A stretch of DNA of 63,912 nucleotides from JAHEJJ01 sp965212205 (GCA_965212205.1 CBDBUX010000003.1:1-63912), one strand, 5' to 3'; shown: positions 8,090 to 17,042, numbered from the stretch's first letter. The notes: generated from the sequence alone by a model not told the origin. Program-made: numbers and translations.

Positions 8090-9043
8090 ATGGAGTATTT
8101 AGATTTTGAACTTCCCATTAAGGAATTAGAGGAGCAGCTCGAGAAATGCCAGGTGATAGGAGAGGAGAGCGATGTTGATGTTACTGAAACCTGCAAGCAG
8201 ATCGAAAAAAAGCTAAACGAAACAAGAAAGGATATCTATAAGAATCTGACCGCCTGGCAACGTGTTCAGCTCTCAAGGCATCCTAACCGGCCCTATACGC
8301 TCGATTATATCCGTGCGATTTGTGGAGATAGTTTTTTAGAACTCCATGGCGACCGTACGGTAAAAGATGATAAGGCGATGATCGGAGGACTTGGAAAGAT
8401 CGGAGACCAGAGTTTTATGTTTATCGGCCAGCAAAAAGGATATAATACCAAGACCAGACAATACAGGAATTTTGGGATGGCCAACCCAGAGGGTTACCGA
8501 AAAGCCCTCAGATTGATGAAGTCTGCGGAAAAATTCGGAATCCCGGTGATCAGCCTCATCGATACTCCCGGGGCCTACCCGGGCATCGAGGCAGAACAAA
8601 GAGGGCAGGGCGAAGCTATTGCCAGAAATATATTGGAAATGACCCGGCTGAAGGTACCGATTATCGTAGTGATTATCGGGGAAGGAGCCTCGGGTGGAGC
8701 ACTTGGAATAGGTGTTGGCGATGTGGTTCTTATGTTGGAGAACACCTGGTATTCGGTTATATCTCCTGAGTCGTGCTCTTCTATTCTCTGGAGAAGCTGG
8801 GAATATAAAGAGCAGGCAGCAGAAGCCTTAAAACTAACCGCTTCCGATATGAAAAGACTTAAACTGATCGATGAGATCGTAAAGGAACCCATAGGAGGAG
8901 CACATAGCAATCGCGAAAAGACATTCGATATTGTCAAAAACAAGATTTTCAAACATCATGAGGAACTGAAAAAGTTATCCCCAAAGGATCTTGTGGAAAA
9001 GAGAATGGATAAGTATGGCAATATGGGGGTCTTCAACGGCTAA
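8090..9043 (+). CDS. accA: Acetyl-CoA carboxylase carboxyltransferase, alpha subunit
   Basis: Alpha half of the carboxyltransferase that moves CO2 from biotin carboxyl carrier protein to acetyl-CoA, the first step of fatty acid synthesis. At 317 residues it is the normal length. The conserved crotonase-fold segments are visible: ELHGDRT, SLIDTPGAYPGIEAEQRGQGEAIA, GEGASGGALGIGVGD and SVISPESCSSILW. It is transcribed alone, with its own -7 box and a strong terminator after the stop. The beta subunit is not in the window. Confidence 0.95.
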   Translation: MEYLDFELPIKELEEQLEKCQVIGEESDVDVTETCKQIEKKLNETRKDIYKNLTAWQRVQLSRHPNRPYTLDYIRAICGDSFLELHGDRTVKDDKAMIGGLGKIGDQSFMFIGQQKGYNTKTRQYRNFGMANPEGYRKALRLMKSAEKFGIPVISLIDTPGAYPGIEAEQRGQGEAIARNILEMTRLKVPIIVVIIGEGASGGALGIGVGDVVLMLENTWYSVISPESCSSILWRSWEYKEQAAEALKLTASDMKRLKLIDEIVKEPIGGAHSNREKTFDIVKNKIFKHHEELKKLSPKDLVEKRMDKYGNMGVFNG

Positions 9044-9070
9044 GCGGCTGTGAATCAGCTTTACTGAGAT

Positions 9071-9099
9071 CCGGGAAATTGTTTTCCCGGTTTTTTTTT
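9071..9099 (+). terminator. Rho-independent terminator after accA
   Basis: An 8-bp stem (ccgggaaa / tttcccgg) with a 4-nt loop, followed by nine T residues. Confidence 0.9.
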
Positions 9100-9209
9100 G
9101 TTATCAACACAAATTCGTAACTTATTAACAGGGAAATTGTTAATGAACGGTGGATATCAGAAAGCGCACTGGAATGTTAACTTATAGTTAATTGTATACT
9201 TTAGCAGTC

Positions 9210-10763
9210 ATGGAAAAATCGAGCCCGGTAGTGGGACATAAAATCAGCAAAGCGGCTATCATTAATCTGGAGAAGGGGAAGATACCGCCACAAGCCGTTG
9301 ATTTAGAGGAAGTTGTGCTCGGAGCCATGATGATCGACAAAAAGGGTGTTGATGAGGTAATCGATATTCTACATCCGGAAGTCTTTTATAAAGATGCGCA
9401 TCGTTATATATATGAGGCGGTCTTTAAACTCTTCGAAAGTTCGGAACCCGTTGATTTATTAACCGTTTCGGCCCAATTAAAGAAGGATGAACGCCTCGAG
9501 GCGGCTGGAGGTGATTTTTACCTGATCAGCCTTACCCAAAAGGTCGCATCTTCGGCGCATATTGAGTTCCACGCCAGGATCATCCTGCAAAAATATATAC
9601 AAAGGAGTTTGATCAAAATTTCGAGCGAAATCATCGAAGAAGCATACGACGATGGTACAGATGTTTTTGATCTTCTCGACAATGCGGAGTCCAAATTATA
9701 CGAAGTTACTCAGGGTAATCTTAAGCGATCTGCAGAAACCGCACAGAACCTGGTGATCCAGGCCAAAAAGAAAATTGAAGAGATCGCCAACAAAGAAGGT
9801 CTTAGTGGGATCCCTTCAGGTTTTGAAAAAGTAGATAGGCTAACCTCCGGATGGCAACCGAGCGATCTGGTGATTATCGCGGCACGGCCGGGTATGGGTA
9901 AAACCGCGCTTACCTTGTCTATGGCCAGGAATATGGCAGTAAATTCCAATATTCCCGTAGCCTTTTTTTCCCTGGAAATGTCTAGCGTACAATTGATTAC
10001 ACGTCTTATTTCTGCCGAAACCGGCCTGTCTTCCGAAAAACTCAGGACCGGTAGGCTGGAGAAACATGAATGGGAACAACTCAATGTTAAGGTAAAGACA
10101 CTCGAAAAAGCACCATTATTTATAGATGACACCCCATCGCTGTCGATTTTCGACCTGCGTGCCAAGGCAAGGCGGCTGGCGTCTCAGCATAAGATCAGGG
10201 TTATCGTACTAGATTACCTCCAGTTGATGACGGCAGGGGGGACTCAGAAAGGGGGCAATCGCGAACAGGAGATCTCTACCATCTCAAGGAATCTAAAAGC
10301 GCTGGCCAAAGAATTGAACGTGCCCGTGATAGCGCTCTCCCAGTTATCAAGAGCCGTGGAAACACGTGGCGGCAGCAAACGACCCATCCTTTCCGACCTC
10401 AGGGAATCGGGAGCTATTGAACAGGATGCCGATATCGTCTCCTTTATATATCGCCCCGAATACTATAAAATAGACGAATGGGACGATGAGGAAAGAACCC
10501 CAACACAGGGGCAGGCCGAGTTTATTGTCGCGAAACACCGTAATGGCGGATTAGATAATATAAGGTTAAAGTTCATTGCTCAGCTTGGTAAATTTGATAA
10601 TTTAGATGACTTTGATTCTCCATTTGAGTTTCAATCCAAGATGAATGCCGATGAGGACAATCCGTTCCTGACTAAGAACCTGCCCGGCCCTGATGATGCC
10701 TTTGGCAGTTCGATGAACGATGATCCTGATCTTGACCAGGATGATAATGACGTGCCATTTTAA
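9210..10763 (+). CDS. dnaB: Replicative DNA helicase DnaB
   Basis: Hexameric helicase that unwinds the chromosome at the replication fork. At 517 residues it shows the N-terminal DnaB domain (VDLEEVVLGAMMIDKKGVDE), the RecA-like core with Walker A ARPGMGKTAL, Walker B VIVLDYLQLM and the arginine-finger region SKRPILSDLRESGAIEQDAD. No intein is present at the Walker site. ATG 9210 is preferred to an upstream TTG. The acidic C-terminal tail (DDPDLDQDDNDVPF) is typical of Bacteroidetes. The next gene probably starts inside the last 17 nt. Confidence 0.95.
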   Translation: MEKSSPVVGHKISKAAIINLEKGKIPPQAVDLEEVVLGAMMIDKKGVDEVIDILHPEVFYKDAHRYIYEAVFKLFESSEPVDLLTVSAQLKKDERLEAAGGDFYLISLTQKVASSAHIEFHARIILQKYIQRSLIKISSEIIEEAYDDGTDVFDLLDNAESKLYEVTQGNLKRSAETAQNLVIQAKKKIEEIANKEGLSGIPSGFEKVDRLTSGWQPSDLVIIAARPGMGKTALTLSMARNMAVNSNIPVAFFSLEMSSVQLITRLISAETGLSSEKLRTGRLEKHEWEQLNVKVKTLEKAPLFIDDTPSLSIFDLRAKARRLASQHKIRVIVLDYLQLMTAGGTQKGGNREQEISTISRNLKALAKELNVPVIALSQLSRAVETRGGSKRPILSDLRESGAIEQDADIVSFIYRPEYYKIDEWDDEERTPTQGQAEFIVAKHRNGGLDNIRLKFIAQLGKFDNLDDFDSPFEFQSKMNADEDNPFLTKNLPGPDDAFGSSMNDDPDLDQDDNDVPF

Positions 10764-12060
10764 TAGACTTTTTCCCGGATTTCCCATATTCACCTTCAAC
10801 AAACAATTCCTTGTATGCTGTTTGGCCTTGTTGGCCGGAACGGTTTCCTATGCCTCTGCCATCTTGATCCCCATGGATGCCGAGAGTCAGGATAATCATC
10901 TTAAAGCCTATGGAATCACCTATTGGGTGCTCACCAAAGGTCAGAAAGTACAGTGGTTACTCAACTATAGAGGTGGTTCGTTTCTCCTGCCCGACGGAGA
11001 GGTGATCCGTAAAGAATGTCAGATCCGCGGGGTTTCCTTTGAAACAATTTCAGATCAACAAGCTGAAGAAATATTAGACGGAATTGGAAGTCCGTCTCAA
11101 AACCAGGAAGCGGTGATTTTGGAAAAAGCACCCAGGATTGCCGTGTATTCGCCTAAGGATAATCAGCCCTGGGACGATGCGGTAACTCTGGTACTTACCT
11201 ATGCCGAGATTCCTTATGTAACGGTATACGATGAGGAGGTTTTGGGCGATAAGTTGGCTTTATACGACTGGCTCCACCTTCATCATGAAGATTTTACCGG
11301 CCAGTATGGTAAATTCTATGGGGCCTATAGAGCGGCTCCCTGGTATATTGAAGGTAAAAAGAATGCCGAAGCGCTGGCGACCAGATTAGGATATAGTAAG
11401 GTTTCTGAACAGAAGAGAGACGTAGCCTTAAAGATCAGGAATTATGTCATTGGGGGCGGGTTTATGTTCGCCATGTGTTCGGCCACGGATAGTTTCGATA
11501 TCGCACTCGCGGCCAACGGGGTGGATATCTGCGAACCTATGTTCGACGGGGACCCCTCCGATGCCAATTACCAAAGTAAATTAGATTTCGGAAAAACCTT
11601 TGCCTTTACCAATTTTACCCTGGAGCGGAATCCGCTGCGCTATGAATTTTCTTCCATCGACATGACCAATAAACGCAGCAATGTTCCAAGAGAATCAGAT
11701 TATTTTACTTTAATGGATTTTTCAGCCAAGTGGGATCCGGTTCCCACCATGCTCTGTCAGAATCACACTTCACTTGTTAAAGGGTTTATGGGGCAAACTA
11801 CCGCTTTTACCAGGGCACAGGTAAAATCGACGGTTATGGTACTGGGCGAAAATAAGATCAACGCCGAAGCCCGGTATATTCACGGGATTAAAGGTAGGGG
11901 CTTCTTCACTTTTTATGGCGGTCACGACCCCGAAGACTATCAGCATAGGGTAGGGGATCCTAAAACGGAATTGGAACTGCACCCGAATTCACCGGGATAT
12001 CGCCTGATTCTGAATAATGTACTTTTCCCGGCAGCCAGAAAGAAAAAACAAAAGACCTAA
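10747..12060 (+). CDS. Secreted conserved protein, often mislabelled asparagine synthetase B
   Basis: About 437 residues, with a signal peptide (hydrophobic stretch FLVCCLALLAGTVSYASA) and a highly conserved flavobacterial body (ILIPMDAESQDNHLKAYGIT, WLLNYRGGSFLLPD, YDWLHLHHEDFTGQYGKFY, MCSATDSFDIA, FFTFYGGHDPEDYQHRVGDP). Databases commonly call relatives asparagine synthetase B. I see neither an N-terminal catalytic Cys glutaminase nor an AsnB ATP-binding SGG motif, and export would not fit that role. The His and Asp rich blocks suggest a metal site. The start is uncertain: all in-frame ATGs lie inside the dnaB 3' end, the last at 10747. Function unknown. Confidence 0.75.
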   Translation: MTCHFNRLFPGFPIFTFNKQFLVCCLALLAGTVSYASAILIPMDAESQDNHLKAYGITYWVLTKGQKVQWLLNYRGGSFLLPDGEVIRKECQIRGVSFETISDQQAEEILDGIGSPSQNQEAVILEKAPRIAVYSPKDNQPWDDAVTLVLTYAEIPYVTVYDEEVLGDKLALYDWLHLHHEDFTGQYGKFYGAYRAAPWYIEGKKNAEALATRLGYSKVSEQKRDVALKIRNYVIGGGFMFAMCSATDSFDIALAANGVDICEPMFDGDPSDANYQSKLDFGKTFAFTNFTLERNPLRYEFSSIDMTNKRSNVPRESDYFTLMDFSAKWDPVPTMLCQNHTSLVKGFMGQTTAFTRAQVKSTVMVLGENKINAEARYIHGIKGRGFFTFYGGHDPEDYQHRVGDPKTELELHPNSPGYRLILNNVLFPAARKKKQKT

Positions 12061-12860
12061 GACTTGGAACGAAGCAGGGTTTCGAGCACCCGTTCCACGC
12101 CTCTTTCATCGTTGCTTGCTGTTGTATAACGAGCGGCCGCTAAGACATTGTGATGTGCATTAGCCATGGCAAAACTGTACTCTGCTCTGGCCATCATCTC
12201 CAGGTCATTATTGTAGTCGCCAAAAACCAGTGTTTCATCCTTGCTTATATTTAGTTCCCGCTGCATAATCTGGAGTGCATGACCCTTATTGGCATCCGGA
12301 TGCGACAGATCTACCCAAAACTCACCCGATACCTTTACTTTTAGTTCTCCCTCAAGATGCTTCACATAGGGGTATATATGTTGTTCGGAACCCAGATGAT
12401 GATATACGGCAATTTTCATTACTTCGCCATCAAAAGCATCCAGATCCTCCAGGAAATTAAATTGAGTATAGTATTCCTTAAGGTGGTCCAGAAAAGGTTT
12501 TGAACTGGGCATTAAATAGGCGGAATCTTTGGCACATAGCACGGTCTGCGCCGCATCAATACTGAGTAGTTCTTTCAGGATCAGTTCTTTATGTCCGGGT
12601 TTTAACGGGTTACTCACCAACTCTTTGCCCTGATGAACGGTAAAACCTCCGTTTTCAGCAATAATGATGATCTCCTTGTCTATCGGCGAGAGCTTTTGGG
12701 CAATACTGTCGAATTGTCGGCCACTGGCTGCAGCAAAAAGCACATTCTTCTTCCTGAGTTGATGGTACAGGTCGAAGAATTCATTGCTCACTTCGTGCTT
12801 TGAGTTGAGCAGCGTACCATCCATATCGGCCACGACTAGTTTAATGCCAGATAGATCCAT
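12057..12860 (-). CDS. HAD-superfamily sugar-phosphate phosphatase (Cof type)
   Basis: A 267-residue Cof-type HAD hydrolase (subclass IIB) that removes phosphate from small phosphorylated metabolites in the cytoplasm. Motif I is ADMDGTLL, with the nucleophile Asp12 and acid/base Asp14. Motif II is AAASGRQ, and motif IV is VFGDYNNDLEMM. The cap lies between them at about residues 85-190. The substrate is not predictable. Its stop overlaps the end of the converging upstream gene by 4 nt. Confidence 0.9.
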   Translation of the reverse strand: MDLSGIKLVVADMDGTLLNSKHEVSNEFFDLYHQLRKKNVLFAAASGRQFDSIAQKLSPIDKEIIIIAENGGFTVHQGKELVSNPLKPGHKELILKELLSIDAAQTVLCAKDSAYLMPSSKPFLDHLKEYYTQFNFLEDLDAFDGEVMKIAVYHHLGSEQHIYPYVKHLEGELKVKVSGEFWVDLSHPDANKGHALQIMQRELNISKDETLVFGDYNNDLEMMARAEYSFAMANAHHNVLAAARYTTASNDERGVERVLETLLRSKS

Positions 12861-12940
12861 ACTTGGTGATTTAAGAGCACAAAGGTATTTTTTCTATATA
12901 AATTATCGGGTCCAGAGGGAAAGTTTTACATTTACTCTGT

Positions 12941-13363
12941 ATGAAGCTTTTTCAAAAACAGATACAATTAGCGCCAAGGAAAAGGGGTTTTCACCTCATT
13001 ACCGAAGAATTGGTACAGCATTTTCCAGAATTCAGGCAGATTAAATCCGGACTTCTCCATGTCCTTATTCAGCATACTTCTGCCAGCCTGACGATAAATG
13101 AGAATGCAGACCCGTCTGTACGGCAGGATTTTGAAAGTCATATCAATAAAATGGTGCCTGAAAATGCCCCCTACTATGTTCATACCCTCGAAGGACCAGA
13201 CGATATGCCGGCACATATCAAGGCCTCACTGATGGGTGCATCGGTACAGATCCCTATTACTGATGGCCAGATGAATCTTGGTATCTGGCAGGGTATATAT
13301 CTTTGTGAGCACAGAGACCGTGCCTCTGGCAGAAAACTGGTATTAACGGCCTGGGGTATTTAG
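12941..13363 (+). CDS. yjbQ: YjbQ / UPF0047 family protein
   Basis: A 140-residue member of the YjbQ (UPF0047) family, small trimeric proteins with a conserved His-rich pocket. Some members have been reported to have weak thiamin-phosphate synthase activity, and the main role is unsettled. Conserved blocks are all present: LLHVLIQHTSASLTINEN, GPDDMPAHIKASLMG and GIWQGIYLCEHRD. It stands alone between the divergent HAD phosphatase and the rplT end, and shares a bidirectional terminator with rplT. Confidence 0.9.
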   Translation: MKLFQKQIQLAPRKRGFHLITEELVQHFPEFRQIKSGLLHVLIQHTSASLTINENADPSVRQDFESHINKMVPENAPYYVHTLEGPDDMPAHIKASLMGASVQIPITDGQMNLGIWQGIYLCEHRDRASGRKLVLTAWGI

Positions 13364-13388
13364 TTTTGGTTACTGCTCGAAAGGCATA

Positions 13389-13420
13389 AAAAAACCCTGA
13401 ATGAAGATCCAGGGTTTTTT
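13389..13420. terminator. Bidirectional rho-independent terminator
   Basis: An 11-bp stem (aaaaaaccctg / cagggtttttt) with a 10-nt loop between the converging yjbQ and rplT genes. The A and T tracts on the two sides let it stop transcripts from either direction. Confidence 0.88.
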
Positions 13421-13437
13421 CAAACAATTTTTCTAAG

Positions 13438-13782
13438 TTATTTCACCTTATCCACCACAGCTTTAAATGCTTCCGGATGATTCATGGCCAGATCGGCCAA
13501 AACCTTTCGGTTGAGCTGAATATCCTTGGCTTTAACCGCACCCATAAACTGGGAATAAGACATTCCATGCTGCCTTGCAGCTGCATTGATACGGGTGATC
13601 CAAAGTGAACGGAAATTTCTCTTTTTGTTTTTGCGGTCCCGGTAGGCGTAAAGCATTGCTTTTTCTACCGCGTTCTTGGCCACGGTCCAGACGTTTTTCC
13701 TACGCCCGTAATACCCTTTGGCCTGCTTCATGATTTTTTTTCTTCTTGCTCTGGAAGCAACAGAGTTTACTGATCTTGGCAT
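13438..13782 (-). CDS. rplT: 50S ribosomal protein L20
   Basis: A 114-residue ribosomal protein that binds 23S rRNA early in 50S assembly. The N-terminus MPRSVNSVASRARRKKIMK, the YGRRKNVWTVAKNAVEKA helix and the SYSQFMGAVKA segment are characteristic. Last gene of thrS-infC-rpmI-rplT. In E. coli, L20 represses translation of rpmI-rplT; the spacer before this gene could hold a comparable structure. Confidence 0.97.
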   Translation of the reverse strand: MPRSVNSVASRARRKKIMKQAKGYYGRRKNVWTVAKNAVEKAMLYAYRDRKNKKRNFRSLWITRINAAARQHGMSYSQFMGAVKAKDIQLNRKVLADLAMNHPEAFKAVVDKVK

Positions 13783-13894
13783 TTGTTTTTAGATTTTTGT
13801 AGCCGGCGCCTATAATTAGGACTTTGTTGCGACACTCCCAAGGGGGTCATTTAAAGCCGGACTCCATGGTTAATACTAATTACCTCAAGAATAA
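13783..13894 (-). promoter_or_regulatory. rpmI-rplT spacer with pairing potential
   Basis: A 112-nt spacer, long for an operon of this type. It contains two agccgg copies (13801-13806 and 13855-13860) whose flanks offer a 5-bp ccggc/gccgg pairing in the transcript, and a small ccc/ggg hairpin between them. By analogy with L20 autoregulation in other bacteria it may be a control region. No consensus could be tested here. Confidence 0.25.
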
Positions 13895-14092
13895 TTACTT
13901 TAATCGTAATTGCTCTTTGATACCTGGCTCATCGGCTTTATCTACCAACGTAGCATGGGTTAACTTAAGCTTTCGCTTTTTAGACTTCTTTGTCAGAATG
14001 TGACTCTTAAAAGCGTGCTTTCTCTTGATCTTTCCGGTGCCCGTGAGTTTGAACCTTTTCTTGGCACTGGATTTTGTCTTCATTTTAGGCAT
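13895..14092 (-). CDS. rpmI: 50S ribosomal protein L35
   Basis: A 65-residue, strongly basic ribosomal protein of the large subunit. The KMKTKSSAKKRFKLTGTGKIK start and the KRKHAFKSHILTKKSKKRKR-like stretch are diagnostic. Third gene of the thrS operon, 63 nt after infC. Confidence 0.97.
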   Translation of the reverse strand: MPKMKTKSSAKKRFKLTGTGKIKRKHAFKSHILTKKSKKRKLKLTHATLVDKADEPGIKEQLRLK

Positions 14093-14155
14093 TTTGCTCC
14101 TAATTAATTAATATTTATTATTTCAGGGTTTCCCCCGACTTTTTTGAACCCGGGA

Positions 14156-14710
14156 CTACTTCTTAGTTTTAGGAGCGATGAACATTGTCATACGTTTCCC
14201 CTCTAATCTTGGCATTTGTTCAACTTTGCCGTAATCCTCCAATTCCTGGGCGAGTCTTAATAATAAAATCTCACCCTTATCTTTATACACTATCGAACGT
14301 CCTTTAAAGAATACATAGGCTTTCAATTTCGCCCCGTCTTTCAGAAACTTTTCGGCGTGCTTCTTTTTAAACTCATAATCGTGGTCGTCTGTGTTCGGAC
14401 CAAACCTAATTTCCTTTACGATCACCTTCGTTGCTTTGGCCTTCATGGCCTTCTCTCTCTTCTTCTGCTCGTAAAGAAACTTTTTATAATCTATAATCTT
14501 ACAAACCGGCGGATCTGCATTGGGAGAAATCTCCACCAGATCCAGCCCTAAATCGTTGGCCTTCTCAATAGCTTCAGCGATGGGATATACCCCCATTTCA
14601 ACATTGTCGCCGACCAGGCGAACTTTGGGTACCGTAATCTTTTCGTTGATTTTATGAGGGTTCTTGTTTTCCCTCCGGGGTTGGGGCCTAAATCTTCTTC
14701 TTATTGCTAT
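14156..14710 (-). CDS. infC: Translation initiation factor IF-3, non-canonical ATA start
   Basis: IF-3 binds the 30S subunit, blocks premature 50S joining and checks the start codon and initiator tRNA. The full protein is about 184 residues. The N-terminal domain (AIRRRFRPQPRRENKNPHKINEKI, split here as AIRRRFRPQPRR and ENKNPHKINEKI) joins without a break to the part beginning at the internal ATG 14596. An in-frame TAA stands at 14723-14725, and between it and 14596 there is no ATG, GTG or TTG. The likely start is ATA 14710 (or ATA 14704). In E. coli infC begins at AUU and uses that weak codon to regulate itself. Calling the gene from ATG 14596 would lose 38 essential residues. Confidence 0.93.
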   Translation of the reverse strand: MAIRRRFRPQPRRENKNPHKINEKITVPKVRLVGDNVEMGVYPIAEAIEKANDLGLDLVEISPNADPPVCKIIDYKKFLYEQKKREKAMKAKATKVIVKEIRFGPNTDDHDYEFKKKHAEKFLKDGAKLKAYVFFKGRSIVYKDKGEILLLRLAQELEDYGKVEQMPRLEGKRMTMFIAPKTKK

Positions 14711-14740
14711 GGCTACTTTATTTTAATTAAACTTCAACTG

Positions 14741-16687
14741 TCAAAACGACTTTAAGGTACTACTTATTTCTTTTTCGACCAAGTCTGCAAAGGCCTCCAC
14801 AGAGATCGAACCTAAATCTTCTCCCCCGTGTTTGCGCACTGCAACAGTACCTGCTTCCTCTTCTTTTTCCCCTACGACAAGCATAAAGGGAATCTTTTGG
14901 ACTTCCGCTTCCCGGATCTTTTTCCCGACAGTTTCATTCCTCTTATCAACGAGGGCGCGAATTTCGTGATTTTCCAGGGAATTTAAAACTTTTTCAGCAT
15001 ATTTTTCATACTTCTCGCTAACCGGTAAAACCATCGCCTGATCGGGGGTTAGCCAGAGTGGAAAATTACCACCGGTATGCTCGAGCAGTATTGCCATGAA
15101 TCGTTCCAGACTACCAAATGGTGCTCTGTGGATCATCACAGGCTGGTGCAGTTCATTGTCTTTGCCCTTGTAGGAGAGTCCGAATCGTGCTGGTAAATTA
15201 TAATCCACCTGGATGGTACCCAGCTGCCACTTCCGTCCGAGTGCATCCCTGACCATAAAATCGAGCTTAGGGCCATAAAAGGCGGCTTCGCCCTTTTCTA
15301 TGTTATAATTAATACCTTTTTCCTCTGCCGCGTTGATAATTGCCTGTTCGGCTTTTTCCCATGTTTCAGGGTCTCCCAGATATTTATCCGGGTCTTCCGG
15401 ATCCCGGATCGAAACCTGTGTGATAAAATCCTCAAAACCCAAGGATCCCAGCACATAAAGAGATAGGTCGATCACGTTTTTAAATTCATCGTTGAGCTGT
15501 TCGGGCATACAGAAGATATGCGCATCGTCCTGGGTGAAACCCCGTACCCTGGTTAGTCCGTGTAATTCTCCACTTTGTTCGTAACGGTAAACCGTGCCAA
15601 ATTCTGCATAGCGTTTGGGAAGGTCCCTATAACTCAGTGGTTTTGCTTTAAATATTTCTATGTGATGTGGGCAGTTCATCGGTTTTAGCAAGAATTCTTC
15701 CTCGTCTTTGGGTGTATGTATGGGCTGAAAACTATCCTTGCCATATTTTTCGTAATGCCCTGAGGTAACATATAATTCCTTTTGCCCGATATGAGGAGAG
15801 ACCACCATTTCATATCCGGCCTTTTTCTGAGCTTTTTTCAGGAATTGCTCCAGACGTTCGCGAAGTGCAGCTCCCTTAGGCAACCACAGCGGCAATCCCT
15901 GGCCAACCATGGTAGAGAAGGTGAATAGTTCCATTTCCTTCCCTAGTTTCCGGTGATCACGTTTTTTAGCCTCTTCTAAAAGCGCGAGGTATTCGGTAAG
16001 TTCTTTTTGTTTTGGGAATGAGATTCCGTATACCCTGGTTAGCTGTTTTTTTGTTTCGTCACCCCTCCAGTAAGCACCTGCCACATTGAGAATTTTTATG
16101 GCCTTGATAATACCCGTATTGGGAATATGACCGCCTCGGCAGAGATCGGTAAAACTATCATGGTCGCAAAAAGTGATGGTTCCATCTTCGAGCGCTTCTA
16201 TAAGTTCAATCTTGTATTGATTAGCCTGATCCCCATAATAAGCCAGCGCATCGGCCTTGGTTACAGATCTCATTTTAAAAGCGTGTTTCCCCCGGGCGAT
16301 TTCCAGAGCTCTTTTCTCGATAGCAGCAAAATCCTTATCCGAGACTACATGATCTCCAAAATCCACATCGTAATAAAAACCGTTCTCGATTGCCGGGCCA
16401 ATGGTGAGTTTTATCCCGGGATAGAGTTCTTCTAACGCTTGAGCCACCACATGGGAAGAGGAATGCCAGAAAGCTTTTTTACCCTCGTCGTTTCTCCATG
16501 TATACAGCACCAAAGATCCACTTTCATTAAGAGGCGTAACAGTTTCTACGGTCTCGCCATTAAAACTTGCTGAAATTACATTTCTGGCCAGCCCTTCGCT
16601 AATACTCATCGCTACCTCCATAGGTGTTGTGCCAGCAGGATATTCCTTAATGGCGCCATCGGGTAATTTGATCTCTACGTTTCCCAA
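14741..16687 (-). CDS. thrS: Threonyl-tRNA synthetase
   Basis: Charges tRNA-Thr. At 648 residues it has the TGS domain (about 1-63), the second additional editing domain with its Zn/His motifs (HSSSHVVAQAL, CRGGHIPNTG), the class II core (motif 2 region RYAEFGTVYRYEQSGELHGLTRVRGF, shown here as YRYEQSGELHGLTRVRGF) and the C-terminal anticodon-binding domain (ALVDKRNETVGKKIREAE). No ATG or GTG lies near the expected N-terminus. TTG 16687 is the likely start, only a few bases after the predicted transcription start. First gene of the thrS-infC-rpmI-rplT operon. Confidence 0.95.
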   Translation of the reverse strand: MGNVEIKLPDGAIKEYPAGTTPMEVAMSISEGLARNVISASFNGETVETVTPLNESGSLVLYTWRNDEGKKAFWHSSSHVVAQALEELYPGIKLTIGPAIENGFYYDVDFGDHVVSDKDFAAIEKRALEIARGKHAFKMRSVTKADALAYYGDQANQYKIELIEALEDGTITFCDHDSFTDLCRGGHIPNTGIIKAIKILNVAGAYWRGDETKKQLTRVYGISFPKQKELTEYLALLEEAKKRDHRKLGKEMELFTFSTMVGQGLPLWLPKGAALRERLEQFLKKAQKKAGYEMVVSPHIGQKELYVTSGHYEKYGKDSFQPIHTPKDEEEFLLKPMNCPHHIEIFKAKPLSYRDLPKRYAEFGTVYRYEQSGELHGLTRVRGFTQDDAHIFCMPEQLNDEFKNVIDLSLYVLGSLGFEDFITQVSIRDPEDPDKYLGDPETWEKAEQAIINAAEEKGINYNIEKGEAAFYGPKLDFMVRDALGRKWQLGTIQVDYNLPARFGLSYKGKDNELHQPVMIHRAPFGSLERFMAILLEHTGGNFPLWLTPDQAMVLPVSEKYEKYAEKVLNSLENHEIRALVDKRNETVGKKIREAEVQKIPFMLVVGEKEEEAGTVAVRKHGGEDLGSISVEAFADLVEKEISSTLKSF

Positions 16688-16706
16688 AAGATTTGCTTTA
16701 AGTCCG

Positions 16707-16737
16707 CAAAGATAACACCTTGGACCTATGCGGGCAA
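16707..16737 (-). promoter_or_regulatory. Promoter of the thrS operon
   Basis: On the minus strand a TTG (16737-16735) is followed after 20 bp by TATCTTTG (16714-16707), a full match to the Bacteroidetes promoter. Transcription would start near 16700, leaving a leader of about a dozen bases before the TTG start codon of thrS. Confidence 0.7.
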
Positions 16738-16802
16738 TAGCCTTTGGCGGTAATTATCAATCCGTAAGCTACATCGGTTGGAAGTTTTAGGCCTTTGAAA
16801 TA

Positions 16803-17042
16803 TTATTCCGCGTTTTTAGACTTTTTACCAAAAAGGGCATCCAGAAAGACTTTGATGCTGTAAAAGCCCAGGCCAATGGCGGTAATGGCCAGTAGTAAAC
16901 CCACGATCAATACCGGGATGTAGAAGGCATGGTCCTGGTTTTTAAAGGCCTGAAATAACACCACAGGGGCAAGGAACATGGTAAATACCGTATACCCCAG
17001 AAATTTTAGGCCTTTAATTAGCAGATTCTTGTCGGTTGCCAT
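16803..17042 (-). CDS. Small two-helix membrane protein (DUF6095-like)
   Basis: A 79-residue protein with two predicted membrane helices (about residues 12-32 and 40-64), and a short charged N-terminus and C-terminus (KKSKNAE). It resembles DUF6095-type proteins of flavobacteria, which have no known function. It sits on its own upstream of thrS and divergent from the glycerate kinase. Confidence 0.7.
   Translation of the reverse strand: MATDKNLLIKGLKFLGYTVFTMFLAPVVLFQAFKNQDHAFYIPVLIVGLLLAITAIGLGFYSIKVFLDALFGKKSKNAE

Noticed and set aside
10747..12060. Asparagine synthetase B activity
   Set aside because: The motifs of that enzyme are absent and the protein has a signal peptide.
14156..14596. 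IF-3 starting at ATG 14596
   Set aside because: This would remove 38 conserved N-terminal residues that are still encoded in frame upstream.
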